Source: Acidobacteriota bacterium (GTDB lineage: Bacteria > Acidobacteriota > Terriglobia > Acidiferrales > UBA7541). From it: a stretch of 64,000 nucleotides of DNA. The stretch is taken from assembly GCA_003224085.1 (NCBI GenBank), contig QHYK01000048.1, positions 1 through 64,000 of the forward strand, in the 5' to 3' direction. Under the pieces are notes generated by a model. The model made no database searches. It saw only the letters and a list, made by a program, of their open reading frames with translations, and was not told the origin of the DNA. Position 1 is the stretch's first letter. Every line of letters begins with the position of its first letter. The translations under genes were made by a program, and so were the position numbers. Positions 17,499 through 26,522 of the stretch are shown here, in pieces.

Positions 17499-18467
17499 GT
17501 GAAAGAGATCTTTGACCTCGTCCGCGACGACCTTGCTCAGGTGGAAGACGAGCTGGCGCGGCAAAGCGACACCGCGTTTCCGGCGGTGTCGGAAACTGCC
17601 GCGTATTTGCTGGGTGGCGGGGGCAAGCGCTTGCGACCCGCACTGCTGCTTCTTTCCGCGAATTACGCGGGTGGCAAGGACCGCAGCGCCATTCGCCTGG
17701 CTGCAGTGGTTGAGCTGCTGCACAGCGCCACGCTGATTCACGACGACGTGATCGACAGCGCGGGCACCCGCCGCGGGCGTCCTTCGGCCAATGCGCGGTG
17801 GGGAAATCACCGGAGTGTGCTCACCGGCGACTGGCTCTACATGCAGTCCTTCCAGATGGCGCTGGAAGAGCGCAATTTCCGCATTCTCGATGTCCTTATC
17901 GACCTGACGCAGAAAATGGTCGAAGGCGAGTTGATCCAGCTTGAAAAAATCGGCCGAATTGACGTGACGGAAGAAGACGCCTTGCGCCTGGCGACGTACA
18001 AAACGGCGTGCCTCTTCAGCGGCTGCGCGCGGCTGGGTGCAGTGCTGGGCCGGCTTGCCAGTCGAGAGGAAGAAGCGCTCGCGGAGTACGGAAGGTATGC
18101 GGGGCTGGCATTCCAGTTGGTGGATGACCTGCTGGATTTTACGGCTTCCGCGCAGCAACTCGGCAAACCGGTTTTGAGCGATCTGAAAGAAGGCAAAGTC
18201 ACGTTGCCGCTGATTTATGCGATGGAGAACGGCCACCGGGAGGCGAGAGAACTTGTCGCGCGCGTGCTTGCGGAGAAGGAATTTGATTCTGTCCGCCCGG
18301 AGACGATTGTGTCGCTGGTACAGGATTCCGGCGCACTCGACCGGGCGCGCCGTCTTGCCCACGACTGCGCACAGCGGGCCAAGGCCTGCTTGAACGGTCA
18401 CCGAGATTCCGAATATGCGCGGGCACTGGCTACGCTTCCGGATTTCATCCTGGAGCGGGAGAATTAA
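17499..18467 (+). CDS. Trans-isoprenyl diphosphate (polyprenyl) synthase
   Basis: This 322-aa all-helical prenyl elongase condenses IPP units onto allylic diphosphates to make a long-chain polyprenyl diphosphate, probably the quinone side chain. The first Asp-rich motif is LIHDDVIDSAGTRRGRPSAN (about 80-100) and the second is LAFQLVDDLLDFTAS (about 207-220). The GGGGKRLRPAL segment near 40 binds IPP. The residues before the first motif (HSATLIHDDVID) resemble octaprenyl/heptaprenyl synthases rather than short-chain FPP synthases. The start is GTG, with CCAGGAGG about 20 bases upstream; an earlier non-ATG start is possible. The exact chain length cannot be read. Confidence 0.9.
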   Translation: MKEIFDLVRDDLAQVEDELARQSDTAFPAVSETAAYLLGGGGKRLRPALLLLSANYAGGKDRSAIRLAAVVELLHSATLIHDDVIDSAGTRRGRPSANARWGNHRSVLTGDWLYMQSFQMALEERNFRILDVLIDLTQKMVEGELIQLEKIGRIDVTEEDALRLATYKTACLFSGCARLGAVLGRLASREEEALAEYGRYAGLAFQLVDDLLDFTASAQQLGKPVLSDLKEGKVTLPLIYAMENGHREARELVARVLAEKEFDSVRPETIVSLVQDSGALDRARRLAHDCAQRAKACLNGHRDSEYARALATLPDFILEREN

Positions 18468-18523
18468 GGAAAGTCGAAGAGATCAAGGTTCAAGAGTTCA
18501 AAAACCACTCCGGAATTGATTTC

Positions 18524-19471
18524 ATGAAGGCCTCTCTCCCATTCAAGATTGTTTATCATGACCGCTACGATCTGAACCTGGGCGCGCATGTTTTTCCGTC
18601 GCAAAAATTTCGGCTCATTTACGAAATGCTTTTGAAGGAAGGGCTGGCGAAGGAAGAGGATTTTGTGCGGCCCAATTTTGCCAAGGAGGAAGACATTCTA
18701 CGCGTGCACACACCGGAGTGGGTTCGCAAGCTGAAAACAGGGACGCTCACCGCCAGTGAGGTTATGCTGCTGGAAGTTCCTTATTCGCGGGAGCTGGTAG
18801 AAGCGGTGTGGCTGGCGGCGGGCGGAACAATCCTCGCGGCGCAATCGGCGCTACAGGACGGATTTGGGTCCAATCTAAGCGGCGGCTTTCATCACGCTCA
18901 TCCGGGGCACGGCGAGGGATTCTGTGCGATTCACGACGTGGCGGTGGCGATTCGGAAGCTGCAAGCCGACGGTTCGATCAAAAAAGCGATCGTAGTCGAC
19001 ACGGACGTGCACCATGGCAATGGCACAGCGGCTATTTTTCAGGATGACCCGACCGTGTTCACACTTTCGATCCATCAATTCAACAATTACCCCGCGCACA
19101 AGCCGGCTTCCAACCTCGATCTTCACATGGATGATGGCGTGGAAGACGAAGAATACCTCGGCGCATTGATTCCTGCCGTCGAAGAGGCGCTCGACAAGTT
19201 TCAGCCGGAGATTCTTTTTTACCTAGGCGGCGCGGATCCGTACCGCGGAGATCAGCTTGGCGGACTCGCGCTAACGAAGGACGGACTGAAGCGGCGCGAC
19301 CGCAGTGTGTTCGAGGAAGCGCGCCAGCGAGGCATCCCTGTTGCGATGACGCTGGCCGGTGGGTATGCCCGGTGCGTGGAAGACACAGTTCGAATTCACG
19401 TGAATACCATCCTCGCCGCGTGCGAAGTGGCGGGCGCTTTTCCCTCAGCGTCCAGCGTGCGAAGCAGCTAG
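18524..19471 (+). CDS. Histone deacetylase-superfamily (AcuC/HdaH-like) deacetylase
   Basis: This 315-aa zinc amidohydrolase has the arginase/deacetylase fold. Catalytic landmarks are intact: the tandem-His loop in GGFHHAHPGHGEGFC (about 124-138), the zinc ligands in DTDVHHGNGTAAIFQ (about 158-172), the second zinc Asp in GGADPYRGDQLGG (about 235), and the Gly-Gly-Tyr that carries the transition-state Tyr (LAGGYA, about 284). Bacterial relatives deacetylate acetyl-lysine proteins (AcuC on acetyl-CoA synthetase) or small acetylated amines. No acs or acetyltransferase gene is adjacent, so the substrate is open. It is followed convergently by the thioredoxin-like gene. Confidence 0.9.
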   Translation: MKASLPFKIVYHDRYDLNLGAHVFPSQKFRLIYEMLLKEGLAKEEDFVRPNFAKEEDILRVHTPEWVRKLKTGTLTASEVMLLEVPYSRELVEAVWLAAGGTILAAQSALQDGFGSNLSGGFHHAHPGHGEGFCAIHDVAVAIRKLQADGSIKKAIVVDTDVHHGNGTAAIFQDDPTVFTLSIHQFNNYPAHKPASNLDLHMDDGVEDEEYLGALIPAVEEALDKFQPEILFYLGGADPYRGDQLGGLALTKDGLKRRDRSVFEEARQRGIPVAMTLAGGYARCVEDTVRIHVNTILAACEVAGAFPSASSVRSS

Positions 19472-19503
19472 ACTTTCCTTCGCCAAGCCGCTACTGCCTT
19501 GAT

Positions 19504-20859
19504 TCAGTCTTCGGGGCGCGGCGCCGTATTATCGAGAGCGTTGCGCACGGCCAGTGAAAGGTTCCGCTCAAAACCGTCTGGCTGGAAGCCAATGGAACGA
19601 AAAACGATTTTTCCGTCTCGATCTATCACGATGACAGTGGGGAAGGAATCGACCGAGAAGAGCCGCTCGAGACCGCCGGCAAAGACGACTTCGGTTGTCA
19701 GTTTGTCTTTCTGCAAATAAGGAGCAACCAGAGTTTCGTCCTCATCGCAATTTACTGACAAAAAGAATGCATCGGGAAGACCGCGAAAATCAGCGGCCAC
19801 GTGAGCGAAGAGCGGCTCCAGCGCGTGACAAGGGCCACACCAGGTGGCCCAGAAATTCAGAGCCACTACTTTTCCTTTCGTGCCTTTCAACGGGTACGGA
19901 CCTCCGGTCGTTGCCCTCCGAACCGTGAAATCGGAAAGCTCTTTACCTCCTTCTTCATTTCGCCCGGCCTTTTTTTGCGAAGCGCGCGTCACGGCATCAT
20001 ACGTAGTCAGCAAGTACTCGCCCAGCCCGATCTCGGATCCGTGGGCGAGGCGCCAGACATTGCCAATTTTCCGGCGAATTTCTTCGCGGCTGACGTTTCC
20101 ATTCTTTCCTTCAGCAAGAGCAAAAGCGCGCGCGTACTGCTGGATGGCGGTATTCAAATCCTTTTGAAGCTCTGCGGTTTCGGCCAGCCGCTCGGCCGCG
20201 CCCGCGCTCGGGAAGATTTCATAGCTGGCTTCAAGATCCTTTCGCGCAGCGTCATAGTCTCTCAGTTTGAAATAGAGGTCGCCGCGCAGGAAGTGCGCGT
20301 TGGCGAGATCACTCTTTTTCTGTTGTTCCCATTGCTCGACGGACACGCGCGCGGAGCGTTCCGCGGGAGAGATGTGTTCCACAAGACCGAGAATGCGGGT
20401 GGAGTAGCTGACCGCGCGGCGAAAGGCAGCTTCGTCCTCCCGGCGCTCCAGAAGTTCAATGGCCAGCAACAAGTTGGGGATATCATTGGGACTCAAGGCC
20501 ACCATGCGCTCGGCGTAATCGGCGGCGCGCGTGTCGTTTTTTAATTGAAGGCTGGCTTCAACAAGGGCGCGGTAGATTCCCGTGCGGTTGGGATAATTCG
20601 GATATTTTTTCAGGAAGCCTTCGAGGTTACGGACGAGAGCGAAGCGGTCGCTTCCGGCATCGTTGAGGGCGTGTTGCAACTCCTCTTCGGGGTCGGGCTG
20701 CTTGACGGCAGCTTTGTCCTGGTCGCGGGCGGCGTTCGAGCCTGGAGATGGAGTTTGTTGGGGCCCCTGCGATGCCACCCCCACGCCTGCCAGGACCAGA
20801 GAGGGCCATGCGCAGAGCAGCAGCGCTGCAAGGGCTGGAGAGAGGCGCGGAGAGGGCAT
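19504..20859 (-). CDS. Exported TPR protein with C-terminal TlpA-like thioredoxin domain
   Basis: The 451-aa product has a signal peptide (residues about 5-25, LVLAGVGVASQG region). A helical TPR-rich region covers about 45-290 (for example NAHFLRGDLYFKLRDYDAAR). A thioredoxin/TlpA fold occupies the last 140 residues. The redox motif WCGPC is present in NFWATWCGPCHALEPLF (about 340), and the cis-Pro segment is DSFPTVIVIDRDG. It probably acts as a periplasmic or membrane-side thiol-disulfide reductase whose partners bind the TPRs. It is the last gene of a minus-strand run after the DUF4097 lipoprotein. Cytochrome c maturation genes are not nearby. Confidence 0.85.
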   Translation of the reverse strand: MPSPRLSPALAALLLCAWPSLVLAGVGVASQGPQQTPSPGSNAARDQDKAAVKQPDPEEELQHALNDAGSDRFALVRNLEGFLKKYPNYPNRTGIYRALVEASLQLKNDTRAADYAERMVALSPNDIPNLLLAIELLERREDEAAFRRAVSYSTRILGLVEHISPAERSARVSVEQWEQQKKSDLANAHFLRGDLYFKLRDYDAARKDLEASYEIFPSAGAAERLAETAELQKDLNTAIQQYARAFALAEGKNGNVSREEIRRKIGNVWRLAHGSEIGLGEYLLTTYDAVTRASQKKAGRNEEGGKELSDFTVRRATTGGPYPLKGTKGKVVALNFWATWCGPCHALEPLFAHVAADFRGLPDAFFLSVNCDEDETLVAPYLQKDKLTTEVVFAGGLERLFSVDSFPTVIVIDRDGKIVFRSIGFQPDGFERNLSLAVRNALDNTAPRPED

Positions 20860-20945
20860 GTGGGGATTCTAAACGCACAACGGCGAATTGTCGCTATCCG
20901 GCCGCGATTGGCGCAAAGGGGCACAGGCCCGGCATCCGTGCGGGG

Positions 20946-21926
20946 CTAGCTTCCGCTAAGGCGAATTTCTCCGGAGGCGGTGTGCACTTCCACGCGCCCG
21001 CCACCGGTTCCCAGGCGGGCACGGAGAGAGTGTTTTCCCTGCTCTTCGATAATGATGGGAATATCCGTACGGATCTCACCGGAGGCAGCGTCGGCCGAAA
21101 GGTGAAAATTTGCCGAAGGAGGAACGCTGATTTGCACGCCGCCGGAAGCGGTCCTCAGATTCCAATATCCTTGAGCGCCGGGATTTCCCTGCACGTAAAC
21201 GCGGCCTGAAGCCGAATGAGCGGTTACGTCATTTGCGGCCCCCTGGATTTCGACTTCACCGCTCGCGGTGCTTCCGTCGACGCGCCCGCCGGGATGTGAG
21301 ATGCGAATGACACCGGACATCACATGGACGCGGGTATCGCCTTTGACGTTGGAAACCGTCACGTTGCCCGAGGCGCTGGAAACCTGAACGTCGCCGCCAA
21401 TATTTTCCGCGGAGATGGTGCCGCTGGCGGTGGAGAGCTGAGCGTTGCGATCGATTTTCTCAACGTAAATGGTTCCTGAGGCAGAGTGGACTTTCACGGG
21501 GCCGCGAAGGTCTCGAATGTTCTGCGCACCGGAGGCAACGTTCGAATCGACTTCCGTGTCGTGCGGGACTTGAATCTTGTAGCTAATGGAGACATTGCGC
21601 ATGCGGGAAAAATCCTTGCCGATGCGAATGGTGTCGCCTCTTTGTTCGATCGCAGGGTTCGATACGATTTCGTTCAAACGCGTTTGCGTGTTTTCAAATC
21701 CCAACCCGGAAGCCCGCACTTCCGCCTGAATCGACACGGTTCCTGCTGCTCCCTCAGAAATGTCCACGCCGCCTGATGCATTACTGAGTTCCAGGCGGAT
21801 GGGGCCCGAGACGCGGAGCGTGCGCGCGAAACTCCCGTTGACCGATGGGCCGGCGTTACATCCGCCAAGAGCAATGATGGCTGTGAAGAGCAGCAGGAAA
21901 CTGGCGAGATTGCGATAGCGCGCCAT
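20946..21926 (-). CDS. DUF4097-type lipoprotein (putative adhesin-like beta-helix)
   Basis: This 326-aa protein has a lipoprotein signal (LGGCN, Cys near 23). The rest is a beta-rich repeat array with a recurring short motif SASG or TASG spaced about 17-22 residues apart (HSASGTIYVEKI, STASGTISAEN, SSASGNVTVSN and so on). This is the hallmark of DUF4097/putative-adhesin domains, which form a right-handed beta-solenoid. Function is not established; such proteins often accompany anti-sigma or envelope-stress genes, which are absent here. It lies 67 bases after larE and 86 bases before the thioredoxin-like gene on the same strand. Confidence 0.8.
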   Translation of the reverse strand: MARYRNLASFLLLFTAIIALGGCNAGPSVNGSFARTLRVSGPIRLELSNASGGVDISEGAAGTVSIQAEVRASGLGFENTQTRLNEIVSNPAIEQRGDTIRIGKDFSRMRNVSISYKIQVPHDTEVDSNVASGAQNIRDLRGPVKVHSASGTIYVEKIDRNAQLSTASGTISAENIGGDVQVSSASGNVTVSNVKGDTRVHVMSGVIRISHPGGRVDGSTASGEVEIQGAANDVTAHSASGRVYVQGNPGAQGYWNLRTASGGVQISVPPSANFHLSADAASGEIRTDIPIIIEEQGKHSLRARLGTGGGRVEVHTASGEIRLSGS

Positions 21927-21993
21927 TCCTCCTCCAAGGAAGCCCCAAACAACCGCTTGGATGTTCCACTAATAGCTACGCAAAAACAATCCA

Positions 21994-22887
21994 TTATGTT
22001 CCGGAAACTGTCTTGCGGGATGGCTGCACCGAACGCGCCAGAGCTTCGTTGAGAGAGCCCTGGCGATAACCCTGGAGGTCCAAAGCGACGTAGGCAAAGC
22101 CGGCGGCCTGCAGGCGCGCTGCCATGGCGGCGGCCATTTCCTGAGAAAGTGCTCGAGGCATTTCATCCTTTGAGATCTCGACGCGTGCGAGATTGTCGTG
22201 AATGCGCACCCGGAATTGCCGGAAGCCGAGTTCGCGCAGTACGGCTTCACCGCGCTCGATGAGTGCGAGACGCTCCGGCGTCACTTCCGTTCCATAGGGA
22301 ACACGAGAAGCAAGACACGCCGAAGCGGGACGGTCCCATGTGGGTAAGCCGGCCCGGCGGGACAGCGCGCGGATCTCGGATTTGGTGAGGCGGGCATCGA
22401 GGAGGGGTGCAAGAACTTGATGCTCCGTGGCGGCGCGATGACCGGGCCGAAAATCGAGTGTGTCATCGGCATTCACGCCGTAGGCGATGGCAGCGAATCC
22501 GCGGGCAAGTGCCAGCTTATCCAGCACGGAAAACAACTCATCCTTGCAGAAGTAGCAGCGGTCGGGTTGGTTCGCGCGATAGGCAGGGTTTTCCATCTCG
22601 TGCGTTTCGATGAATTCATGGCGCAACGCGATTTTTTCGACGAACTGCTCGACCATTTCGCGGTCGTGCGCGGAAAAACTCGGGGAGACAGCAGTCACGG
22701 ATAGCGCACGCGCGCCTAATCCTCGGTTCGCGGCCCAAGCCAGGTAGGCAGAATCAGCGCCGCCGGATAGTGCCACGACCAGCGAAGGGATTTCCGCAAG
22801 GCGCGAGACCAGGAGTTCTTCCTTTCTTTCCGGTGTGAGAGATGGCCCCTCTCCATGGCGAATTTGAAGCAGCCTTTGCATATCCAT
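21994..22887 (-). CDS. larE: ATP-dependent sacrificial sulfur transferase LarE
   Basis: LarE installs sulfur on the pyridinium-dicarboxylate mononucleotide precursor of the nickel-pincer cofactor. The PP-loop ATP pyrophosphatase motif is SGGADSAYL (about 40-48). A CxxC-type segment RCYFCKDELF follows near 112. The conserved PASACLASRVPYG (about 188-200) contains the Cys that in characterised LarE proteins donates its own sulfur. At 297 aa it is slightly longer than usual. It pairs functionally with larC at 13241. An alternative start two codons downstream is possible. Confidence 0.93.
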   Translation of the reverse strand: MDMQRLLQIRHGEGPSLTPERKEELLVSRLAEIPSLVVALSGGADSAYLAWAANRGLGARALSVTAVSPSFSAHDREMVEQFVEKIALRHEFIETHEMENPAYRANQPDRCYFCKDELFSVLDKLALARGFAAIAYGVNADDTLDFRPGHRAATEHQVLAPLLDARLTKSEIRALSRRAGLPTWDRPASACLASRVPYGTEVTPERLALIERGEAVLRELGFRQFRVRIHDNLARVEISKDEMPRALSQEMAAAMAARLQAAGFAYVALDLQGYRQGSLNEALARSVQPSRKTVSGT

Positions 22888-22940
22888 AGCGAGTATAGCG
22901 CAGGGGCAGGTTGCGATGTAGGCCTCCGGCCGCCGTAGAC

Positions 22941-24251
22941 TTATTGGAAATCCAAGAGAACGTCGACCGTACCGGTTTTGGGGTCAGGCTGGAGCCAGTG
23001 GCCGACTTTTTCGTAATGAAGCGGGAGATCCCCGAATATCTGTTCCTCATGCAATTGCAGTTTGGTCAGGACTTCCTCATATTTCGCCTTGTCGAAAATG
23101 TCTCCTGGCGGAATCGGCCAGGCTCCTTGCAACTTCTTCTCAGCGGTTGGAGACAGCCCGGTCAGAACCATTTTGCCGAAGCGATACTGCGGCCCCTCGT
23201 GAATGCTCACGGAATAAGAGACGGTGTGCGCCGATTCGTCAAACGATGGAACGGCATCGACTTTGGCGTCCAGGTAGCCGTGGCGGCCGAATTCTTCGCG
23301 CACGCGATCCCACCCTGCTTCGATTTCCATGCCCTCCGCAACACCTCCCGGTTTTAACCCGACGTCAGCACTCAGCGTGAATTCTGAAACCGTCGCGTTT
23401 CCCGTCCAATGAACTCCTTTCCAGTAATAGACCGGTCCGGGGTCGATAGGAACAAATACAGGTACCTGGTCGGGCAGCTTTTGATGGGGATTGCCAGTGA
23501 GACGTATTTCTGGTGGGCCCAGTTTTGGATGCAAACAACCTTTGCGAAGGTAAACAGGCCGGATGGCTTCGGTAAGAAACACATCGATAGCCATTCTCGA
23601 ATACGGCTTGCCAACAATCTCGGAGAGACGCTGCTGAACGGTTTTGGAGGACAATAGGGAAGCCTCGCTGAATTCCAATTTTTCGATTCGCAGCGATGGG
23701 CCTTCCACTTTAAAGAGCTGAACGTTGCCATCACCTATGGGGTTGCCGGTGACCTCGTGCTCAACGGTGACCTGCATGCCGTGCGACGCGATCGATTCCT
23801 TGAGGGCTTCCGCCGCTTGATCTACCGCACCTCCAGCCTCGGGCAGAGTCCCATCAAAGAAAGGCAGTCTCTTGCGAATGGCGTCGGCAAGCTCCGTATC
23901 GGCGAACCAAGGAATGTTGTCAAAATAAGCGGGAATGCGCGGAGACTCTGTGACGTGGTAGGTAACCACGACGCCAGTACGCGTTTCAAAGTTGTAGTTG
24001 ACCTTGCTAAAGAGGCCAGTCTGCACGAGTTTGTCTGCGGCAGCTTGAAGGTCCGAGCGGCCAACTTGAGAACCCACGACGAGGCCGGTCAGGGCGCTCA
24101 CCTGAGCTTCGGAAAAATGTTTTTGTCCATCCACGCGAACTTCGCGCAAAGTGGCGATTGCACGATCCGGAGTTTGTGCTGCTAAAAGGCATGCCGCTGG
24201 CCCCCAGAGCAGCGAAAGAAGGGCCAGGCTCGCCCGAAAATCGCGTCGCAT
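22941..24251 (-). CDS. Exported POTRA-repeat protein lacking a beta-barrel
   Basis: This 436-aa protein has a signal peptide (about 8-25, ending LLAAQ) followed by successive POTRA-like modules. The first is clear (LREVRVDGQKHFSEAQVSAL ... GLFSKVNYNFETRTG). Later ones end in GQ/GPQYRFGKMVLTG-type strands near 365. BamA/TamA proteins place such domains before a 16-strand barrel of about 400 residues, but here the protein stops after the last POTRA (DVLLDFQ). It may be a periplasmic partner of outer-membrane assembly or a specialised scaffold. It lies between glmS (31 bases) and larE (53 bases). Sequence to its stop shows no frameshift into barrel sequence. Confidence 0.8.
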   Translation of the reverse strand: MRRDFRASLALLSLLWGPAACLLAAQTPDRAIATLREVRVDGQKHFSEAQVSALTGLVVGSQVGRSDLQAAADKLVQTGLFSKVNYNFETRTGVVVTYHVTESPRIPAYFDNIPWFADTELADAIRKRLPFFDGTLPEAGGAVDQAAEALKESIASHGMQVTVEHEVTGNPIGDGNVQLFKVEGPSLRIEKLEFSEASLLSSKTVQQRLSEIVGKPYSRMAIDVFLTEAIRPVYLRKGCLHPKLGPPEIRLTGNPHQKLPDQVPVFVPIDPGPVYYWKGVHWTGNATVSEFTLSADVGLKPGGVAEGMEIEAGWDRVREEFGRHGYLDAKVDAVPSFDESAHTVSYSVSIHEGPQYRFGKMVLTGLSPTAEKKLQGAWPIPPGDIFDKAKYEEVLTKLQLHEEQIFGDLPLHYEKVGHWLQPDPKTGTVDVLLDFQ

Positions 24252-24282
24252 GAAATTATTCTAGCCGAAAACGCTCCAGAGA

Positions 24283-26148
24283 TTACTCGACGGTGACGGA
24301 TTTCGCGAGGTTGCGTGGCTGATCGACGTCGCAGCCCCGGCGCACCGCAATGTGATACGCCAGCAACTGCAAGGGAATAATCTCGAGCAAAGGCGCGAGG
24401 AGTTCGGGCGCGGCAGGAAGCTCGATGATGTGGTCCGAAGCTTCGCGAGCGAGTTGATCCTTTGTCGTAGCGACAGAGATTACGATCCCGTCGCGCGCCT
24501 TGACCTCCTTGATGTTGGAGACGCTCTTTTCATAGCGGGTCATGGCTTCCGGGTCGGATTCGTCCCGAGTGGCGAGCACGACCACGGGAAGATTTTCGTC
24601 GATGAGCGCGTTTGGCCCGTGCTTCATTTCGCCGGCTGGGTAACCCTCGGCGTGAATGTAAGAAATTTCCTTGAGCTTCAAAGCGCCTTCGAGCGCGATG
24701 GGATAGTGGATGCCGCGTCCCAAATAGAGAAAGTCGGTATTGCGGAAGAATTGCCGCGCGAGGTTCTCGTACAAGCCGGATGCGTCGGCCTGGAGGACAG
24801 TTTCCATCTTGTGCGGGATGCGCAAAGATTCCTGCATCAGGTTCCTGGCCGCGCCGTCGCTAATCTTTCCCCGAACCTGACCGAGATAAGAAGCGAGTAG
24901 CAAGAGGGCCGCCAATTGCGACGTAAATGCCTTGGTGGAAGCAACGCCGATTTCCGGGCCGGCATGCGTGGGGATGGTGCCGCTCGCCTCGCGCGTGATC
25001 ATCGAACCGATGACGTTGCAAATCGCCAAGGTAGGTGAACCTTTGAGTTTCGCTTCGCGCTGTGCGGCTAAAGTATCCGCGGTCTCACCCGACTGGCTGA
25101 TGCACACCGTTAATGTATTCGAATCGATGATGGGATCGCGGTAGCGGAACTCGCTTCCGTAATCCACTTCCACGGGCAGGCGCGCCAGGCGTTCGATCAT
25201 GAATTTTCCGGCCAGTCCGGCGTGCCAACTCGTGCCGCAGGCCACGATGCGCACCTGCTGAAACTCGCGGAACTGTTTCTCGGTCAGCTGCATTTCATCG
25301 AGGAACACTTTTCCTGTGTCCTGAGAAACGCGGCCCACCAGCGTGTCGCGGACAGCGCGTGGCTGCTCGAAAATTTCCTTCTGCATGAAGTGTTTGTAGC
25401 CGCCCTTTTCCGCCATGATGGGATCCCAGGCAACGTGCTGCGCGGGGCGCTGGACAGGGCGTCCCTCGTGATCCATGACCCGAACGCCGTCCTTGGTGAG
25501 GACGGCGATGTCGCCATCGGCGAGGAAAAAGACGTCGCGGGTGTGCTCAAGAAGTGCGGGGATGTCGCTCGCGACGAAATATTCGTGGTCGCCGAGGCCA
25601 ACCACGGAGGGAGGGCCGAGACGAGCGGCAACGATTTTTTGCGGGTCTTTAGCAGAAAGGAACACGAGCGCGTAGATGCCGCGCAGCTCTTTCAGTGAAC
25701 GACGCACTGCTTCTTCGAGCGGAACACCGCCCTGTGAATTCTTCTCTACGAGATGCGCGACGATTTCGGTGTCCGTTTCCGTGGCGAACTTGTGGCCTTC
25801 CTTCTGCAGTTTTTCTTTGAGCTCGTGATAGTTTTCGATAATTCCGTTGTGCACCACGACGATCTGTCCCGTGCAGTCGCGGTGCGGGTGGGCATTTTCT
25901 TCCGTGGGGCGCCCATGCGTGGCCCAGCGCGTGTGCCCGATTCCGTAGGTTCCTTCGATGGGCGATTTGGCAATAGCTTCTTCGAGGTTGCGAAGTTTTC
26001 CGGGAGCGCGGCGAATCTCCAGCTTGCCGGTGCCGTTTACGACGGCGATGCCGGCGGAATCGTAGCCGCGGTATTCCAATTTGCGGAGGCCTTCAATGAC
26101 CACGGGCACGACTTTTTTCGGGCCAATATATCCGAGAATTCCGCACAT
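24283..26148 (-). CDS. glmS: Glutamine-fructose-6-phosphate aminotransferase
   Basis: GlmS makes glucosamine-6-phosphate from fructose-6-phosphate and glutamine, the first step to UDP-GlcNAc for peptidoglycan and LPS. The Ntn-type glutaminase domain must begin with Cys after Met removal, so I place the start at 26148 ([12 protein letters not shown]) rather than the ORF-track ATG four codons upstream; AGGTGG precedes it by 8 bases. The N-terminal domain runs to about 240. Two SIS sugar-isomerase domains follow ([27 protein letters not shown] near 350), and the family C-terminus [13 protein letters not shown] is intact. The length, 621 aa, is slightly above usual. No glmS ribozyme was recognised. 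Confidence 0.97.
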   Translation of the reverse strand: MCGILGYIGPKKVVPVVIEGLRKLEYRGYDSAGIAVVNGTGKLEIRRAPGKLRNLEEAIAKSPIEGTYGIGHTRWATHGRPTEENAHPHRDCTGQIVVVHNGIIENYHELKEKLQKEGHKFATETDTEIVAHLVEKNSQGGVPLEEAVRRSLKELRGIYALVFLSAKDPQKIVAARLGPPSVVGLGDHEYFVASDIPALLEHTRDVFFLADGDIAVLTKDGVRVMDHEGRPVQRPAQHVAWDPIMAEKGGYKHFMQKEIFEQPRAVRDTLVGRVSQDTGKVFLDEMQLTEKQFREFQQVRIVACGTSWHAGLAGKFMIERLARLPVEVDYGSEFRYRDPIIDSNTLTVCISQSGETADTLAAQREAKLKGSPTLAICNVIGSMITREASGTIPTHAGPEIGVASTKAFTSQLAALLLLASYLGQVRGKISDGAARNLMQESLRIPHKMETVLQADASGLYENLARQFFRNTDFLYLGRGIHYPIALEGALKLKEISYIHAEGYPAGEMKHGPNALIDENLPVVVLATRDESDPEAMTRYEKSVSNIKEVKARDGIVISVATTKDQLAREASDHIIELPAAPELLAPLLEIIPLQLLAYHIAVRRGCDVDQPRNLAKSVTVE

Positions 26149-26240
26149 GCGCGGGACCACCTCAAAGGGATTCTACCAGCGGAACAAGCAAAGCAACTCG
26201 AAGCCGGTCAGCGATTGCGTTATGCGGCAATGAAACCGGG

Positions 26241-26483
26241 TCAGTCAACGATCTCAAAACGGTATTCCTCGATGACCGGATTCGTGAGCACTTCCTTAGA
26301 AATTCGCTCAAGTTGTTTTTGCGCTTCCTCACGGTTCCATCCATCGAGATTCAATACGAAGAATTTTCCCTGGCGCACATCTTTCACGGCCGTGTATCCA
26401 AGCCCTGAAAGAGCGTGGTGAATCGTTTGTCCCTGGGGATCGAGGACCGTGCGTTTTGGCATCACCCAAACGTGCGCTTTCAT
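26241..26483 (-). CDS. purS: Phosphoribosylformylglycinamidine synthase subunit PurS
   Basis: This 80-aa protein is PurS, the small bridging subunit of the PurS-PurQ-PurL FGAM synthase. Its full sequence fits the family: VLDPQGQTIHHALSGLGY (about 14-31), VKDVRQGKFF, then NPVIEEYRFEIVD at the C-terminus. PurQ and small PurL, which it needs, are not in the window, although purS is usually next to purQ/purL. Here it lies between adenosine-deaminase-like and glmS genes. Another track ORF (26329-26517) is a shadow. Confidence 0.92.
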   Translation of the reverse strand: MKAHVWVMPKRTVLDPQGQTIHHALSGLGYTAVKDVRQGKFFVLNLDGWNREEAQKQLERISKEVLTNPVIEEYRFEIVD

Positions 26484-26522
26484 GCCGCCAGTATAGCATT
26501 GCAGCGCGTTGCATCATGTCGC

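Noticed and set aside
16638-18401. 587-aa minus-strand ORF opposite tatD and the prenyl synthase
   Set aside because: Antisense to two real genes with intact motifs; its translation is Arg/Gln/His-rich without family features.
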